Below are positions 23,415 to 33,739 of a DNA stretch of 64,000 nucleotides, one piece after another. The stretch spans positions 71,594,523-71,658,522 of the forward strand of contig OY997589.1 in NCBI GenBank assembly GCA_963921825.1, read 5' to 3'. The stretch comes from Erodium maritimum. Taxonomy: Eukaryota; Streptophyta; Magnoliopsida; Geraniales; Geraniaceae. A program made the translations under genes and the position numbers. Numbering within the stretch: position 1 is the stretch's first letter; every line of letters begins with the position of its first letter. The notes beneath the pieces were generated by a model. It saw only the letters and a program-made list of their open reading frames with translations. It searched no databases and was not told the DNA's origin.

Positions 23415-24762
23415 ATGTCCGATGATGAGGCTCAAATTAGGGAGGACCTCGAAGCCGCAGAATGCAAGTAAGAAGCCGCACTTCGTGCTCGGAAGGAAGG
23501 AATCCGACGGAGGGCCGACAGAATGATAGAGAGCAATGCCCAAAATCGACGCAATACGGAAAAGGCTCGAAAGAGGGGAAGGTTCCCGACGAGAGATTAA
23601 CAAAAACTGTGCCAGAGGCCACGAGCAACTGATGGCGGATTATTTAGTCGAGAACCCGACCTATGGGCCCGAACTGTTCAGGCGTCAATTTCGCATGTCC
23701 AGACCATTATTTTTACGGGTTATGGACGCGGTAGCGGCTTAGGACGATTATTTTGTGCAGCAGCCCGACGGTGCGAGACGAATGGGGTTATCAATGCACC
23801 AGAAATGCATCGTCGCGATACGAATGCTAGCGTACGGGTGCTCCGCCGATTCATTGGATGACACATTACGTATGGGGGTAAGTATTATACTTAAATGTGT
23901 TAGACGTTTCTGTATAGCCATTATTGAGGTTTTCATTGAGGAATACCTACGGAAGCCGAATGAGACGGACATACAGTGATTACTCGAGTCGGGGCATAGC
24001 CGAGGGTTCCCCGGTATGATTGGCAGTCTTGACTGCATGCATTGGGAGTGGAAGAATTGCCTAATCGCATCGCAAGGAGCACACAAACGCGGAGATCACG
24101 GGAATTCAACCATTATGTTTGAAGCGGTTGCTTCCCGTGATACGTGGACTTGGCATGCGTATTTCGGGATGGCTAGCTTGAATAACGACATTCTTGTCCG
24201 TGCATTACACGCTCAACGGGCGTCGCTACAACCACCCATATTATTTAGTTGACGGCATTTACCACACATGGAGTCGGTTCGTGAAGTCGATTCGTCATCC
24301 CCATACTCGCAAACAGAAATTGTTTGAAAATGTCGAGAAGGTGCTCAGAAAGATATTGAATGAGCTTTTGGAGTCCTCCAAGCACGGTGGCACATAATCT
24401 CAAGACCCGCTCGTATCTGGAAGAAGTCGACTTTGGATAACATGATGCATGTTTGTATCATTCTACACAATATGATTGTGGAGGATGAACGCGACCGCTG
24501 CGAAGCAAGGGATGACGAATTGTATTTCGAGGCCCCTCCGAAAATACCAGATTGGGCACCACCTCAACTATGGCATCAAGGAGGGCCCTTGCCATACCGA
24601 GATGAGTTGCGTGCTCGAGTCAGTGTACTCAATGATGAGACCCATCGACAACTCTAACATGATCTTATGGAGCATATATGGACTCGGTTTGGAGCGAATT
24701 ACCGTGGCTCAAACAACGACATGGATTCGGACGACTGAGATGATTCCTTTAATAAATTTGAG
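23415..24762 (+). pseudogene. PIF/Harbinger transposase pseudogene (DDE, HARBI1-like)
   Basis: The start at 23415 (MSDDEAQIREDLEAAE) resembles the usual N-terminus, then ENPTYGPELFRRQFRMSRPL gives the helix-turn-helix-like region. The DDE nuclease follows: first Asp in GSLDCMHWEW (24022-24051), second Asp in YYLVDGIYHTW (about 24240-24272), and the Glu in KDIE just before AFGVLQARW (24358-24360), then CIILHNMIVEDER. The three catalytic residues are thus still visible. The gene is inactive: stops interrupt the main frame near 23740, 23977 and 24361, frames change near the start, near 24240 and before 24430, and a stretch between NNDI and YTLNGRRY is shorter than usual. The normal protein is about 400 residues. 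Confidence 0.85.
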
Positions 24763-25103
24763 GTACTAGAAAGCATTGTAATGTTTGATTATTAATAAAA
24801 TTTCAAGTTTATTAATTAGTTTTGTATTTTTTTAATTTATGTATTTATTAATTATATATATTATTCTATTTTATTTAGTATTTTGTTAATTTAATATGTA
24901 TTTAACAAATTCAGCAAAAGCATTATTAATAATCCAGTAAACATTTCATAGGGGCATGAGCCCCTTATCTGCCCCCTTGATGTGGAGCACTCTCAATTTC
25001 AGATGGGCAGGATCACAATTCAGCCCAATCAGCAAAGGATTATGCCTCAAGCCTTAAACCTCTAGCCCCCCTTGATGTACATGCTCTTAGTAGATCCGCC
25101 TCT
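24763..25103. other. 3' flank of the Harbinger element with TIR-like ends
   Basis: AT-rich, then two terminal-repeat-like endings: CCCCCTTGATGTGGAGCACTC at about 24976 and CCCCCTTGATGTACATGCTC at about 25065, the latter followed by TTA, a usual Harbinger target triplet. The second touches the hAT end (TAGATCCGCCTCT). These ends match the TIR of the MITE at 52183-53273. The matching left end was not found. Confidence 0.5.
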
Positions 25104-25108
25104 AATCA

Positions 25109-28097
25109 TGTCACGCCCCAATTTCAGCAAACCGAACTCGGGACGCGAACATTTAAAATAATAAAACATTTTGAAACCATTTTCATTAAACCACTTTAAA
25201 AACACCATTTATTCAACAAAATAATATTACAACCTAAAATATGTCCCAACAAGTGGACAAAAGTATGGTATCCGTCGCTAGACTCAAATAAACCCATAAT
25301 CCCGCTCCTAGCTCTTCAAGCTTCAGAAGCTCACCTAGTCCAACCTGCGACCGGTACCTGTAGGAAAAGCAGCTAGGGGTGAGCGTTCGCTCACCACCAC
25401 GGATAACAGACTGACTACGGCATAATCAGCAGACAATGCCGGTAACACCAATAACAAAGTCAACACCTGGGAACACTGTCCCCAACCCAAGTACTCTGAC
25501 TGAACATACACCCACTGTTACCTTCTTCGACAGACTCAACACTCTGACACGTAAAGTAGACCCGACACAACGATCACGACCTCTTCCAAGGACTCAAAAG
25601 AAGGCTACGCAACACCAAACAAGATCACAAAGGATCGCACACCAAACAAGATCACAAAGGATCGCAAACCAGCTGCCAAGAACCATCTCTGTCTCTCGCC
25701 CTTTCCGATCCCAGTCGGGCCAGGCGGTCGATCTGTCGCGCAACTTCTCCCGATCCCAGTCGGGAGGCTAACCCACAACCTCTCCGCTTCACCCGATCCC
25801 AGTTGGGTGGTTAGCCACACCCGCACGTCCTTCCCCCGATCCCAGTCGGGGAGCTAGCCCACAACCTCTCCGCTTCTCCCGATCCCAGTCGGGAGGCTAG
25901 CTACACCACACAACCTCCACCAGTATCAAGTAACCAATCACAATCACAAACAAAGTTCAACAACCCGTAACAACACAGGTTCAATACTCACAGGCACTCA
26001 TGGCCACCAAGACACCAACAGTAAAACTCGGACTCAACAGCCCCACAGGCACTCACGGCCTCCCAAGGCACACAAACAGTAACTCACGGGCTCAACAACC
26101 CTACAGGCACTCACGGCCTCCCAAGACACACCGCCAATCAGGACACGGGTTCAACAACCCCACGGGCACTCATGGCCTCCCAAAACACCAAAGGTACAGA
26201 CACGGGTTCAACAACCCCACGGGTACTCATGGCCACCCAAACTCAACAAATAATACACGGGCTCTCAAGGCCACCCAAGACACAAAATAATCAATCAACC
26301 TCCGGCTTAACCAAAGCCTCCAACAATCCTAATATCAACAGTTTCTCAATCAACCTCCGGGCATGGTCATATGCCTCCAGTACTCCTAATATCGATAAGT
26401 TCACAAGCAACCTCCGGGCATGGTCATATGCCTCCAGTAATTCTAATCACGCTAAGTTCTCTGCTCCTACGACACTACTAAGTGTCACATGCATTTCCAA
26501 TATTCACTACGTTCCCGTATCATGCCTTTCTAATATTCGATAAACCTACTTAACCCACGACACCCCGGTGTCACATGCAATTCTACTGTTAAATTTCCCT
26601 AATCAGGGCCGAGATCCGGCTACTTTTCCCTACCTCGCGACGAAACCACAACAGCGTCTCCTAGCTGCTGAAGACCGGGCCAACGCGTCTTCCAGGGCGA
26701 AGTCCGCGTCTGGGTGTAACTCCGGTTTTCTCTTCGATCGAAGCCGCACTCTAAATTTAACACGAAGTCGCAAATTAATGACGGTTCCACCATTAAATTA
26801 AAGGTTACGATTAGTCCAGTTTAAATCCGGCAGTTGTCTTTTAAACTCGAGCGGGCTAAAAGCGGAATTACGGCGAATCGTGTTTGAATACCCGAGCACC
26901 GAAACCGGCGCACGTTTCCGAGGCACGGTCCCAATGCACGAATCCCGATGCACGGGTTTCATGGCACGATTTCCGTGGTACAGGTCTCGTGGCACAAATC
27001 CCGAGGTGACCGAGTCACCGTTCCACTTCCGTCCCGTTCCAAGTCCGCTTTACAGTCCAGATTAAGCGTTCAGTTTCCAAAGAAAAAAACCGATCCAAGT
27101 TCAAACCAAGTTCGTTCCAAGTTCAACAAGTCTTAGATCAGATCTGATTTTAAACCCCATTTTCAGTTTGAAACCGTCTTTATTTTCAACTTCTTTTTAA
27201 TTTAAATCAGATTTCGTTTTAACTTCCAAAATCATTTCTTTTTCAACAAAAGAGAAGTTTCTGAGTCGCACTCGTCCAGATCCAGATCCAAAAAGGAACT
27301 CAAGAGAAAGAGAGAAAGTCTCCGACCACCGGCGAGGACGTCGCCGGCAACCAAACCCTAAAGGTGAGATTCTCACCGTAGGAAAAGGGAACGGTGGAAG
27401 GACGGCGGAGCACGGCGAAGAATCGCCTCAGATCCGGACGGGTCAACAGATCTGGCGAGCGCCGGCGAGTTCACGGCGACGGCGGGGGTGCGTCTGAACG
27501 GAGAAGAAGGACAGGCGATGGGGCTTCTCCCGACCGAAAAAGGGAGACCGGCCTGGACGGAGCGAGACACGGGCTCAGTACCGTGGCCGGCGAGCTCGAG
27601 AGGATCCGTGAGACCGTGAGGGAGGGGGGAGATAACGGCGGCGGCGGACGGTTTTGGACGGAGAAGGAGGAGAGACTGGTCGGAGAGGGTGAGGAGGATG
27701 GGAACGAGGGTGGTGAGGGAGGTGGCGGCTGAACGGGGAAGAGGAAAGGGAGGTCGGGGACGTTGACGTGACGGTGTGCGCTGGCCGGTGGGGTAACGGG
27801 GTCGGGATGGAGGAGAAGAGGAAGTCGGGAATGAAGAGAGAGAGAAGGGAGGCAGGTCGGCTGCGTGAGGAGAGGGAATTAGGGTTTCAGAGAAGAAATG
27901 GGGGATAAATACCCAGGCCTGACTCGAGTTGGGCCTTAGGTGGCTCGGGCCCAAGGACGGCTGGGCTGAGCTTGGCCTGCGCGTCGGGCCTGGTCCAGAC
28001 CTGCTTTTTTTTAAACACCACTCAAACTCGTTCCCTACCTCGACGTTATTATTTAATAATTTTAAACGTTAAGTCCTTTTTTTTCTCGGTCTTTACA
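25109..28097 (-). mobile_element. Solo Ty3/gypsy LTR of the element A family
   Basis: 2989 bases in reverse orientation, from TGTCACGCCCC to TCGGTCTTTACA (own sense TGTAAAGACCGAG...GGGGCGTGACA). A perfect five-base duplication, AATCA, lies at 25104-25108 and 28098-28102. It shares both the start type and the GC-rich section (27300-27900) with element A's LTRs. The Pro/Arg-rich frames at 27373-27954 are LTR sequence. Confidence 0.92.
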
Positions 28098-28690
28098 AAT
28101 CATCATCGTCATCATCGTCATCATCATCATCATGTTCATCTTCGTCTTTACTTCATCCTCTTCCCCCACCTTTCTCATCCTCTTCTTCCTACTCTCTTTT
28201 CGCTCCTTCTTCTCAGCACCACCACCACCACCAGCATCTTCATCATCACACTCTTCCTCTTAATCTTCTTCTTCCTCCTCTCATTTCGTGTCTTCTTCTA
28301 ACTAACAGCATGTTCCTCCAACCATTCACCAAGATCTTTGGTTTCCTCATCCTCTGACCAAAAATCAACGGTAGCATCATCCTCAATATGTCGTTTCTAC
28401 TTCGAAATGACCTCAGCATCATCATTAGATACATCACTCAATACAGGAGTCTGGGAATTAGAATGAGAATGAGAATAGAGGGCTCCATCTCTATTAAAGA
28501 AGCATGGTTGTGAGGATGGGGGAGGAGAGGAAGGTGGTCCAGATGAACAAGACATTGGGTTAGTAGGTACGAAGTTGTGAAAGAAGTTAGAGAACAAAAA
28601 TAATAAGAGCAAAGGAGCAGAGTAGTCATGGAAGCTTGTAAACGTTTTCTGTTTTATCCAGGAGGGTCGTTTAAATAGAGCATTCATTTT
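28098..28690 (-). pseudogene. Acidic/basic low-complexity frame, right part of the split locus
   Basis: On the minus strand a TATA-like TATTTAAA (28668-28677) is followed by a frame whose likely start is at 28555: MSCSSGPPSSPPPSSQPCFF, then SDVSNDDAEV, a stop, and FWSEDEETKDLGEWLEEHAV. Further left the minus strand is purine-rich, giving Lys/Glu runs and, at the edge, a (ATC)n tract. The frame is interrupted several times. Similar wording occurs at 13.5-13.9 kb on the other side of the hAT shell. No family was recognised, so a decayed host gene and an old transposon ORF are both possible. Confidence 0.4.
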
Positions 28691-29705
28691 GAATTTCCAC
28701 GTGTATAAATTAGACGGGTGGAGTTAATAATAAAATAAACAAAACAAGAATAACAAACCACAAAAATAAACCTCATTTTTATATCGACCGGCATCCATTA
28801 CATAATCTCTACATGTATTCATACAAATAACGATCTATACATATCCATTATCGTATGACATACGCATACAACAACAAGATTGGCATGTAATAAGGAAGGA
28901 TTGGCCTATGGAAGTATGGAACCACGGGTCATGAGAAACTTCACGAAACTTCCTCAACCAAACATGATTCCCTTCTCCAGCACCATTATCATCTAGAATC
29001 TCATTCGCTTAACTGGAGATGTAGCTGCAAAAGAGTTTTGACACATATGTAACTTACAAGAGCTACCTTTGGCATCTGGGTATGCGATCTTCTACAACCA
29101 TATCACCCATGCAACAAAAGAATCCAGTCACCAAAGAGGTGAGGATTGGGAGCCATAGGATGGGGTAATCCCTTTTCATTACGCATTAATCAACTACAAC
29201 ACCAACAGTCCTTGATTGTCACCGAGAACTGATATACCAAAGATGACGAAGCACAATTTCGACAATGCATAGTGTTCATGGGCATGGTAGGGGTTATAGT
29301 GAAGATGAGGATACTAATGGTATGAGTTGTGTGTTATATAGAATTGAAAGTATGAATGAGACGAAATTTTGCACCGGACGCTTCATTACGTCGCACGCTA
29401 GTTCGATGTATGGGGTTGCACGAGAGTTGGTTTATAACATAGTCGGCGGAGATTTGACGTGTCATAATGTTCATTACCAACCGATGTGACGTGTACTGGT
29501 ATACTCAATACATTTAATTGCACCATTAAGTAATAAATCATGATAATGCAAACAAATGATTACAATTTTTTATGTAATTATGTACTAACATCTCTTACCA
29601 TGCATGCCTATCCCTTAATTATGTCGGCCTTAGGTGCGTCAGCCTTTGCAGCACATGGATTAGGCTTAGTATGAATGCTTAATTATAGACTTGACAGTAC
29701 ACCTT
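28691..29705. other. Intergenic sequence, one weak frame
   Basis: About 1 kb with no recognised element. The plus frame 29265-29489 (74 codons, starting MHSVHGHGRGYSEDEDTNG) has no family that I recognise and no clear splice context. I see no inverted repeats or target duplications. Confidence 0.4.
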
Positions 29706-29979
29706 TAAGAGCATCTACAATGGTTAGACACTGCGCAGTGTCCAGGAGCAGTGTCAGGGAGTGCTTTTTGGCTCCCTGACACTGCTTCCTGACACTGTTC
29801 CTCCAATGGTCTGACACTACTAGTGTCAGGAGCAGTGTCTACACAGTTTCAGTAATTAAAAAAGCACCCCACATTTATATACTACTTTTATTTAAACTCA
29901 CAAACACATTACATAATATTTAAACCTAGTGCATATTTAGATAATTTAAAACACAATTATTTAAAATATGATAGTTAAA

Positions 29980-30378
29980 CTAATTCCTAATGGTCCTAAC
30001 ATGTAAACGCCACCTCGCATCGTCTTTGAGCATCTCCCACACATGACGTTTTGTCCACTGCCCGTGTAGGCCTTCATAATCAGCAACGGCCGCGGCATAT
30101 ATTTCGTCATTGGTTTCCCCTTTCCTAGGCTCGGCCAATTTGCCCCGGTGGATTTCATCAAACAACCTGCACTTCTTGCTCATCTTTTGGAAGTGGTCCT
30201 TGACTTGCTTCTCCGTCTTTTGTGGCCACTTCTCGTTCCCGGTTTCAACGAAGACAGGGTATAGTTCACGCCAATACTTGCCCCCGTGCTCGTAAAAGGT
30301 GAGCCAATTCACCACCAAATGCATTTCCTCCTCTGCGAACCAAAGAGGCTCGGTTGCCCAATTAGATGGACCCGCCAT
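29980..30378 (-). CDS. Transposon ORF2, SANT/Myb-like DNA-binding protein, intact
   Basis: 132 residues, start MAGPSNWATEPLWFAEEEMH, no internal stop. Residues 10-60 have the spacing of a plant SANT/trihelix-like domain: W and acidic residues, NW, then YW, and KTEKQVKDHFQKMSKK. The second half ends HVWEMLKDDARWR. Alignment by eye with ORF1 of the same element shows the same order of landmarks (W..E...L...W, YW, KDH...K, HxW), so the two look like diverged duplicates. A TATA box (TATAAATA, minus strand) lies about 100 bases upstream at 30476-30483. In the family, Myb-like proteins bind transposon ends together with the transposase; that role is inferred here. Whether it is expressed is unknown. 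Confidence 0.65.
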   Translation of the reverse strand: MAGPSNWATEPLWFAEEEMHLVVNWLTFYEHGGKYWRELYPVFVETGNEKWPQKTEKQVKDHFQKMSKKCRLFDEIHRGKLAEPRKGETNDEIYAAAVADYEGLHGQWTKRHVWEMLKDDARWRLHVRTIRN

Positions 30379-30521
30379 ATCGACTGAAGAGAAATGAGAG
30401 AAAATGAGAGAGTTTGAGAGCGTATGTGAGAGAGAGAGTTTGAGAGGTGTGAGAAAATGAGAGAGTGGTGGTGGGTATTTATAGGAGGGGGAGGGGTCGG
30501 CGCGGGTGCCACGACCCTATG

Positions 30522-30543
30522 GTTACTATTTTGAAATAGTAAT
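30522..30543. promoter_or_regulatory. Hairpin-like palindrome between ORF1 and ORF2, copy A
   Basis: The arms TTACTATTT and AAATAGTAA are separated by two bases. In copy B the same site (43148-43169) is a perfect 22-base palindrome. It sits upstream of the ORF2 TATA box. A protein-binding or regulatory role is inference. Confidence 0.55.
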
Positions 30544-30679
30544 CGTGCACGTCCATCGAGGCTCCGAGAATCCGATAAATTTTTTTTAATTTAAATTAAA
30601 CACAAAGTACATAAGAAAACAACTACATTAATTTTTTTTATTACATATATTTAAAACTAAAACTAAATTGAAGTCCTGT

Positions 30680-31792
30680 CTAACCCAAGAACTCCAAACT
30701 CTTCCCGAGGCTTTGAATGAGAGCGGCACGAGCCGCCTTTTCGTTCGCGCCCATGTTGGTGGTGTCTTGGCGAACAACTTAGGTCAACAGGTCCATCACC
30801 TCCTTCTGCATCATCCTTCTGCTATCGACGAGATTCTGTTTCTTATCGGCAAGGGAGTGGATGAAATCCATTTGCTCGGGAGGTACGGCTACCGCCGGCT
30901 GGGGTGGGGGGTCCATTTTCCTCGAGGCTTGGCCTTTGCCTCGAGCCTTGGCCTTGGCTCTCTTCGATCCGATCGGATGCTCCTCGGTTGCAAACGAGTT
31001 CAACTCGTGGTCGAACCCGTCTCTAGATGTACGAGACTCGTCCATCCTTTTCCGCTTGCTTCCTTCACTTTCGGCGTCAAGGTTGAGGTCGAGGTCCGGG
31101 ATGTCACATTCTGGAACCTTTTTGTTCGAAAACTTTGGTTGCCCCCTCACGATCTGCCACATATGCTTGAATTTGAACACGTGCCCTTCCTCCTCCAAGA
31201 AGGCCTGATCAGCACCTGCCAGGACGTCAACCTCGTTCCTCCCGCTTGTGAGCTCGTTCCCAAAGTTGGTGTACTTCTCCTCGTACTTGCTGATTTGGCC
31301 TTTAACCTTATGCCAATGATCCTTGCACGCCGTCCACGCCCGAGGTGGGTCCCCTGCCGGTCTGACCGACTCGTACTCGGCATGTACCTTTTGCCAGTAC
31401 TGGTCATTCTTCTGGTTCTTCCCGTTGACGGGGTCGAGCGAATTGTTCACCCATGCACGTGCCAATCTTACCTCATCCCCGCTAGACCACTTGGGCCGCA
31501 GAGGTGCTCTCTGCCCCGATGAAGATGCGGCCGCCTTCCCCTTCCTCCTTCTCGGTTGCGTCGAAGCAGATTGACAAGGTTGAGTGGCCGGAACGAATTG
31601 GGAAGGTTGCACTTGCGACTCTTGCCATTGGGTGGGCGGGGTGTATGGAGGAAGCGGCGTTGAGTGGCCCGATTGGAGGAGTTGGGAAAACGACGAGTAA
31701 TTGGCCATGAAGTCCTCTCCGGTGTGTTGAGAATCGGCGTCGTCATCGTTCAAAGTGTCGGATATGGATTGGAGGGCTCGATTCTCGTCCAT
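30680..31792 (-). pseudogene. Transposon ORF1, Myb/SANT-like protein with NAM-associated C-terminus, one stop
   Basis: The frame runs from MDENRALQSISDTLNDDDAD to a stop at 30680-30682, 370 codons, interrupted by a single stop at 30779-30781 where copy B has GAA. A Ser/Gln/Pro-rich N-terminus and a basic patch (PRRRKGKAAA) precede a SANT-like domain at about residues 96-175 (PKWSSGDEVRLARAWVNNSL, then YWQKVHAEY, then ACKDHWHKVKGQISKYEEKY). The C-terminal part (PPEQMDFIHSLADKKQNLVD) resembles the NAM-associated C-terminal domain of plant transposon-encoded and GST-T3-like proteins. A second basic patch, KRAKAKARGKGQ, may be a nuclear signal. A TATA box lies at 31895-31902, about 100 bases upstream. 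The plus-strand frame at 30668-31522 is its antisense. Confidence 0.7.
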
Positions 31793-32220
31793 AGCGAGTG
31801 TGGGAAAAAATTTGGAGAGAATTTGATGAGGAATGGAGGAGTAAGAGCTTGAAACAAGTGATGAGAGGGTGAAATTTGACTTGGGGTGGATCTGTATTTA
31901 TACACAATTATAGGGTTTTTTTGGGAGTCGGCGTGGACACATGGCGGGTCGTGACTGGCCAACCGACTAGCCGTTGGCGCCTGGCACGACAAGACGCTTC
32001 GTTGCTGGAACCAGCCACGACCAGCTGACACGCAGGCCCTGACACGATCCCCTGACACGACGAGTCGTGCCAGCGCATCGTGTCAGGGCCGTGTCTACGC
32101 CTGACACGACTGGAAGCAACGACCCGTTGGAGGTGCTCTAAGTAGCACATGGGATAACATTTCATACATCACAAATTCGCAATCAACCAATTCACAAATA
32201 CCATGCAATTACTTCCATAA

Positions 32221-33152
32221 GAGCAAGAACAGTGGAGCAAACCGAGTATCGACCCGCAAACCGAACCACAATTTTGCGGTTCGCGGGGTGTGCCGCTGTG
32301 GCGCACGTTTTTTGCGGCCCGCAAACCGCAAAATTGCGGTTCGGTCCACGGCCTAGAAACACGGGTTGCGGGTCGTTCATTTCGGTTTGCATGCCGCCCT
32401 ATCACATTGCGACATGTGGCCCCATTTAAAAAATAATAATAATAGTTTATACAAATAAATTTGTATAAATAAAATTTTATTAGGCAAATCTTACTTTTAC
32501 CAAGCCTTCCCTCCTCATTTTATAACTAATCCATGAGTAGCATTCTCTTTTTTTACCGGTGTGGGACTGCAAAAACAAAGAACTGGGGAACCATTTACCT
32601 TGTATATGCATTCTCGGTGTATAACTAATCCATGGAAAAAAAAATGAACTAATCCATGTATAACTAATCGTTTTTAATCCTTTTTTTTACCGGTGTATAA
32701 CTAATCCATGAAAAAAAATTAATGTTATATATTTGTAATATAGATATAATTAAAATTGATAATGATATATTATATTATTGGTCATAGATAATAAGATGAA
32801 AATATGAATTTTATTAAACACTCATATATAACATTATTTTTTTATTTTAGGGTTTTGGAGAGATAAATTAAACGTGCAATGCAACTATTAATTATTTTCT
32901 TGTTTTAAGATTATTTATAATTAATTTTATTAATTAAAAAAAATTATCAAATTTTTTAAATTTTATATAAAGTTTAATATTTTAATAAAGCATTTATTTA
33001 AATCAGCAAAATATTAATTCAACATCCAATCAGCATCCACTCACAATACGGTTCCTTATCCAGTTTGTACCACTGTAGAAAACAACTTATTTTAAGGACT
33101 GCAAACCATAATTTGTACAGTCGTCATCCGGTTTGATTTATTGTACATGCTC
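32221..33152. mobile_element. Harbinger-type non-autonomous element, 932 bases
   Basis: The ends are GAGCAAGAACAGTGGAGCAAACCG and, mirrored, GAGCATGTACAATAAATCAAACCGG, flanked by TAA at 32218-32220 and 33153-33155. The left part holds inverted GC-rich repeats with AACCGCAAAATTGCGGTT; the rest is very AT-rich. It carries no gene. The left subterminal sequence can fold back on itself. Confidence 0.75.
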
Positions 33153-33155
33153 TAA

Positions 33156-33739
33156 GATTTGATTTGAGTGCATGATATTTTTATTACCAATTATACTGCA
33201 ATACGCATAGTTGACTGAAATATTGCATCGGTCATACATGAAAATAGAAAAACGCATGTTCTATGGTATGCATTGTCTTTTCATATTTTGTGAACAATAC
33301 AAAGTAATAAACAATATGCCTGCTAGAGCCATTTGGTAAGATATTGACCCGCCTGCTAGACCCCTTTGGTAAGATATTGGAACCGAATGAGATATCAAGA
33401 TGCACGCTGAGTGATCTTATTCATCCACCGGTGACGCTGAGGCCAAGCATATGTCCTGTTTCTGTGGGATACCGGCTATACGCGGCACATCGCACATGGA
33501 TCAAAATCCAAATAGGAAGTTTTGGACTTGTTCGAGAAAGAAGGTAAGAAAGACATTTGCCTCTAAATTGATAATAAGGATCAATTTGATATTGGTTTGT
33601 TTAAAATTCATATAGGACCGCAAGCAATGCAGGTTTTGGACATGGGATAATAAACCGGCTGGTGGTTACGGGCAGGAGACTCAAGAATGGTCTACTGCTT
33701 TGGTGCAGTGCAGGGAAGAGAAAGAAGCTGATGTTGCAA
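33156..33739. other. Unassigned sequence before copia 2
   Basis: A short direct repeat, TTGGTAAGATATTG, occurs at about 33330 and 33365. I see no gene; part may be decayed copia 2 sequence. Confidence 0.35.

Larger units (their letters stand above)
13866..25104. mobile_element. hAT-like DNA transposon shell, heavily invaded by later elements
   Basis: The left end reads CAAAGGCGGATCTAG and the right end, reverse complemented, TAGAGGCGGATCTAC, a short inverted repeat of the type common at plant hAT ends. The flanks give an eight-base duplication, ATCATCAT, at 13858-13865 and just after 25104, where the right flank is itself interrupted by a solo LTR. Because the flanks are an (ATC)n tract, the duplication is weak proof. 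Subterminal wording such as GAATTTGAGGGGGGAGGGGC (21900) fits the right part of such an element. No hAT transposase was recognised inside; most of the interval is nested insertions. Confidence 0.55.
29709..32138 (-). mobile_element. PIF/Harbinger-like transposon with two SANT-like genes, copy A
   Basis: The ends GAGCATCTACAATGG (left) and GAGCACCTCCAACGG (right, reverse complemented) form an imperfect terminal inverted repeat, flanked by the triplet TAA at 29706-29708 and 32139-32141. The length is 2430 bases. Both genes lie on the minus strand in tandem, ORF1 first, each with its own TATA box. No transposase-like frame is present on either strand. Near each end the motif GTGTCAG/CTGACAC occurs five times in about 80 bases. 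A second copy of nearly the same net length (about 2414 bases) lies at 41523-50963 in the opposite direction. Confidence 0.85.

Noticed and set aside
28098-28145. His/Ser-rich or Asp-rich peptide from a run of ATC repeats
   Set aside because: This is an (ATC)n tract; the reading is composition, though the purine-rich sequence beyond it was kept as a weak feature.
29265-29489. 74-codon plus frame starting MHSVHGHGRG
   Set aside because: Not recognised and not supported by splice sites, a promoter or neighbours, so it is mentioned but not called as a gene.
30668-31522. 284-codon plus frame across transposon ORF1
   Set aside because: Antisense to the conserved SANT-like gene; copy B (42329-43006 minus) shows the same shadow.
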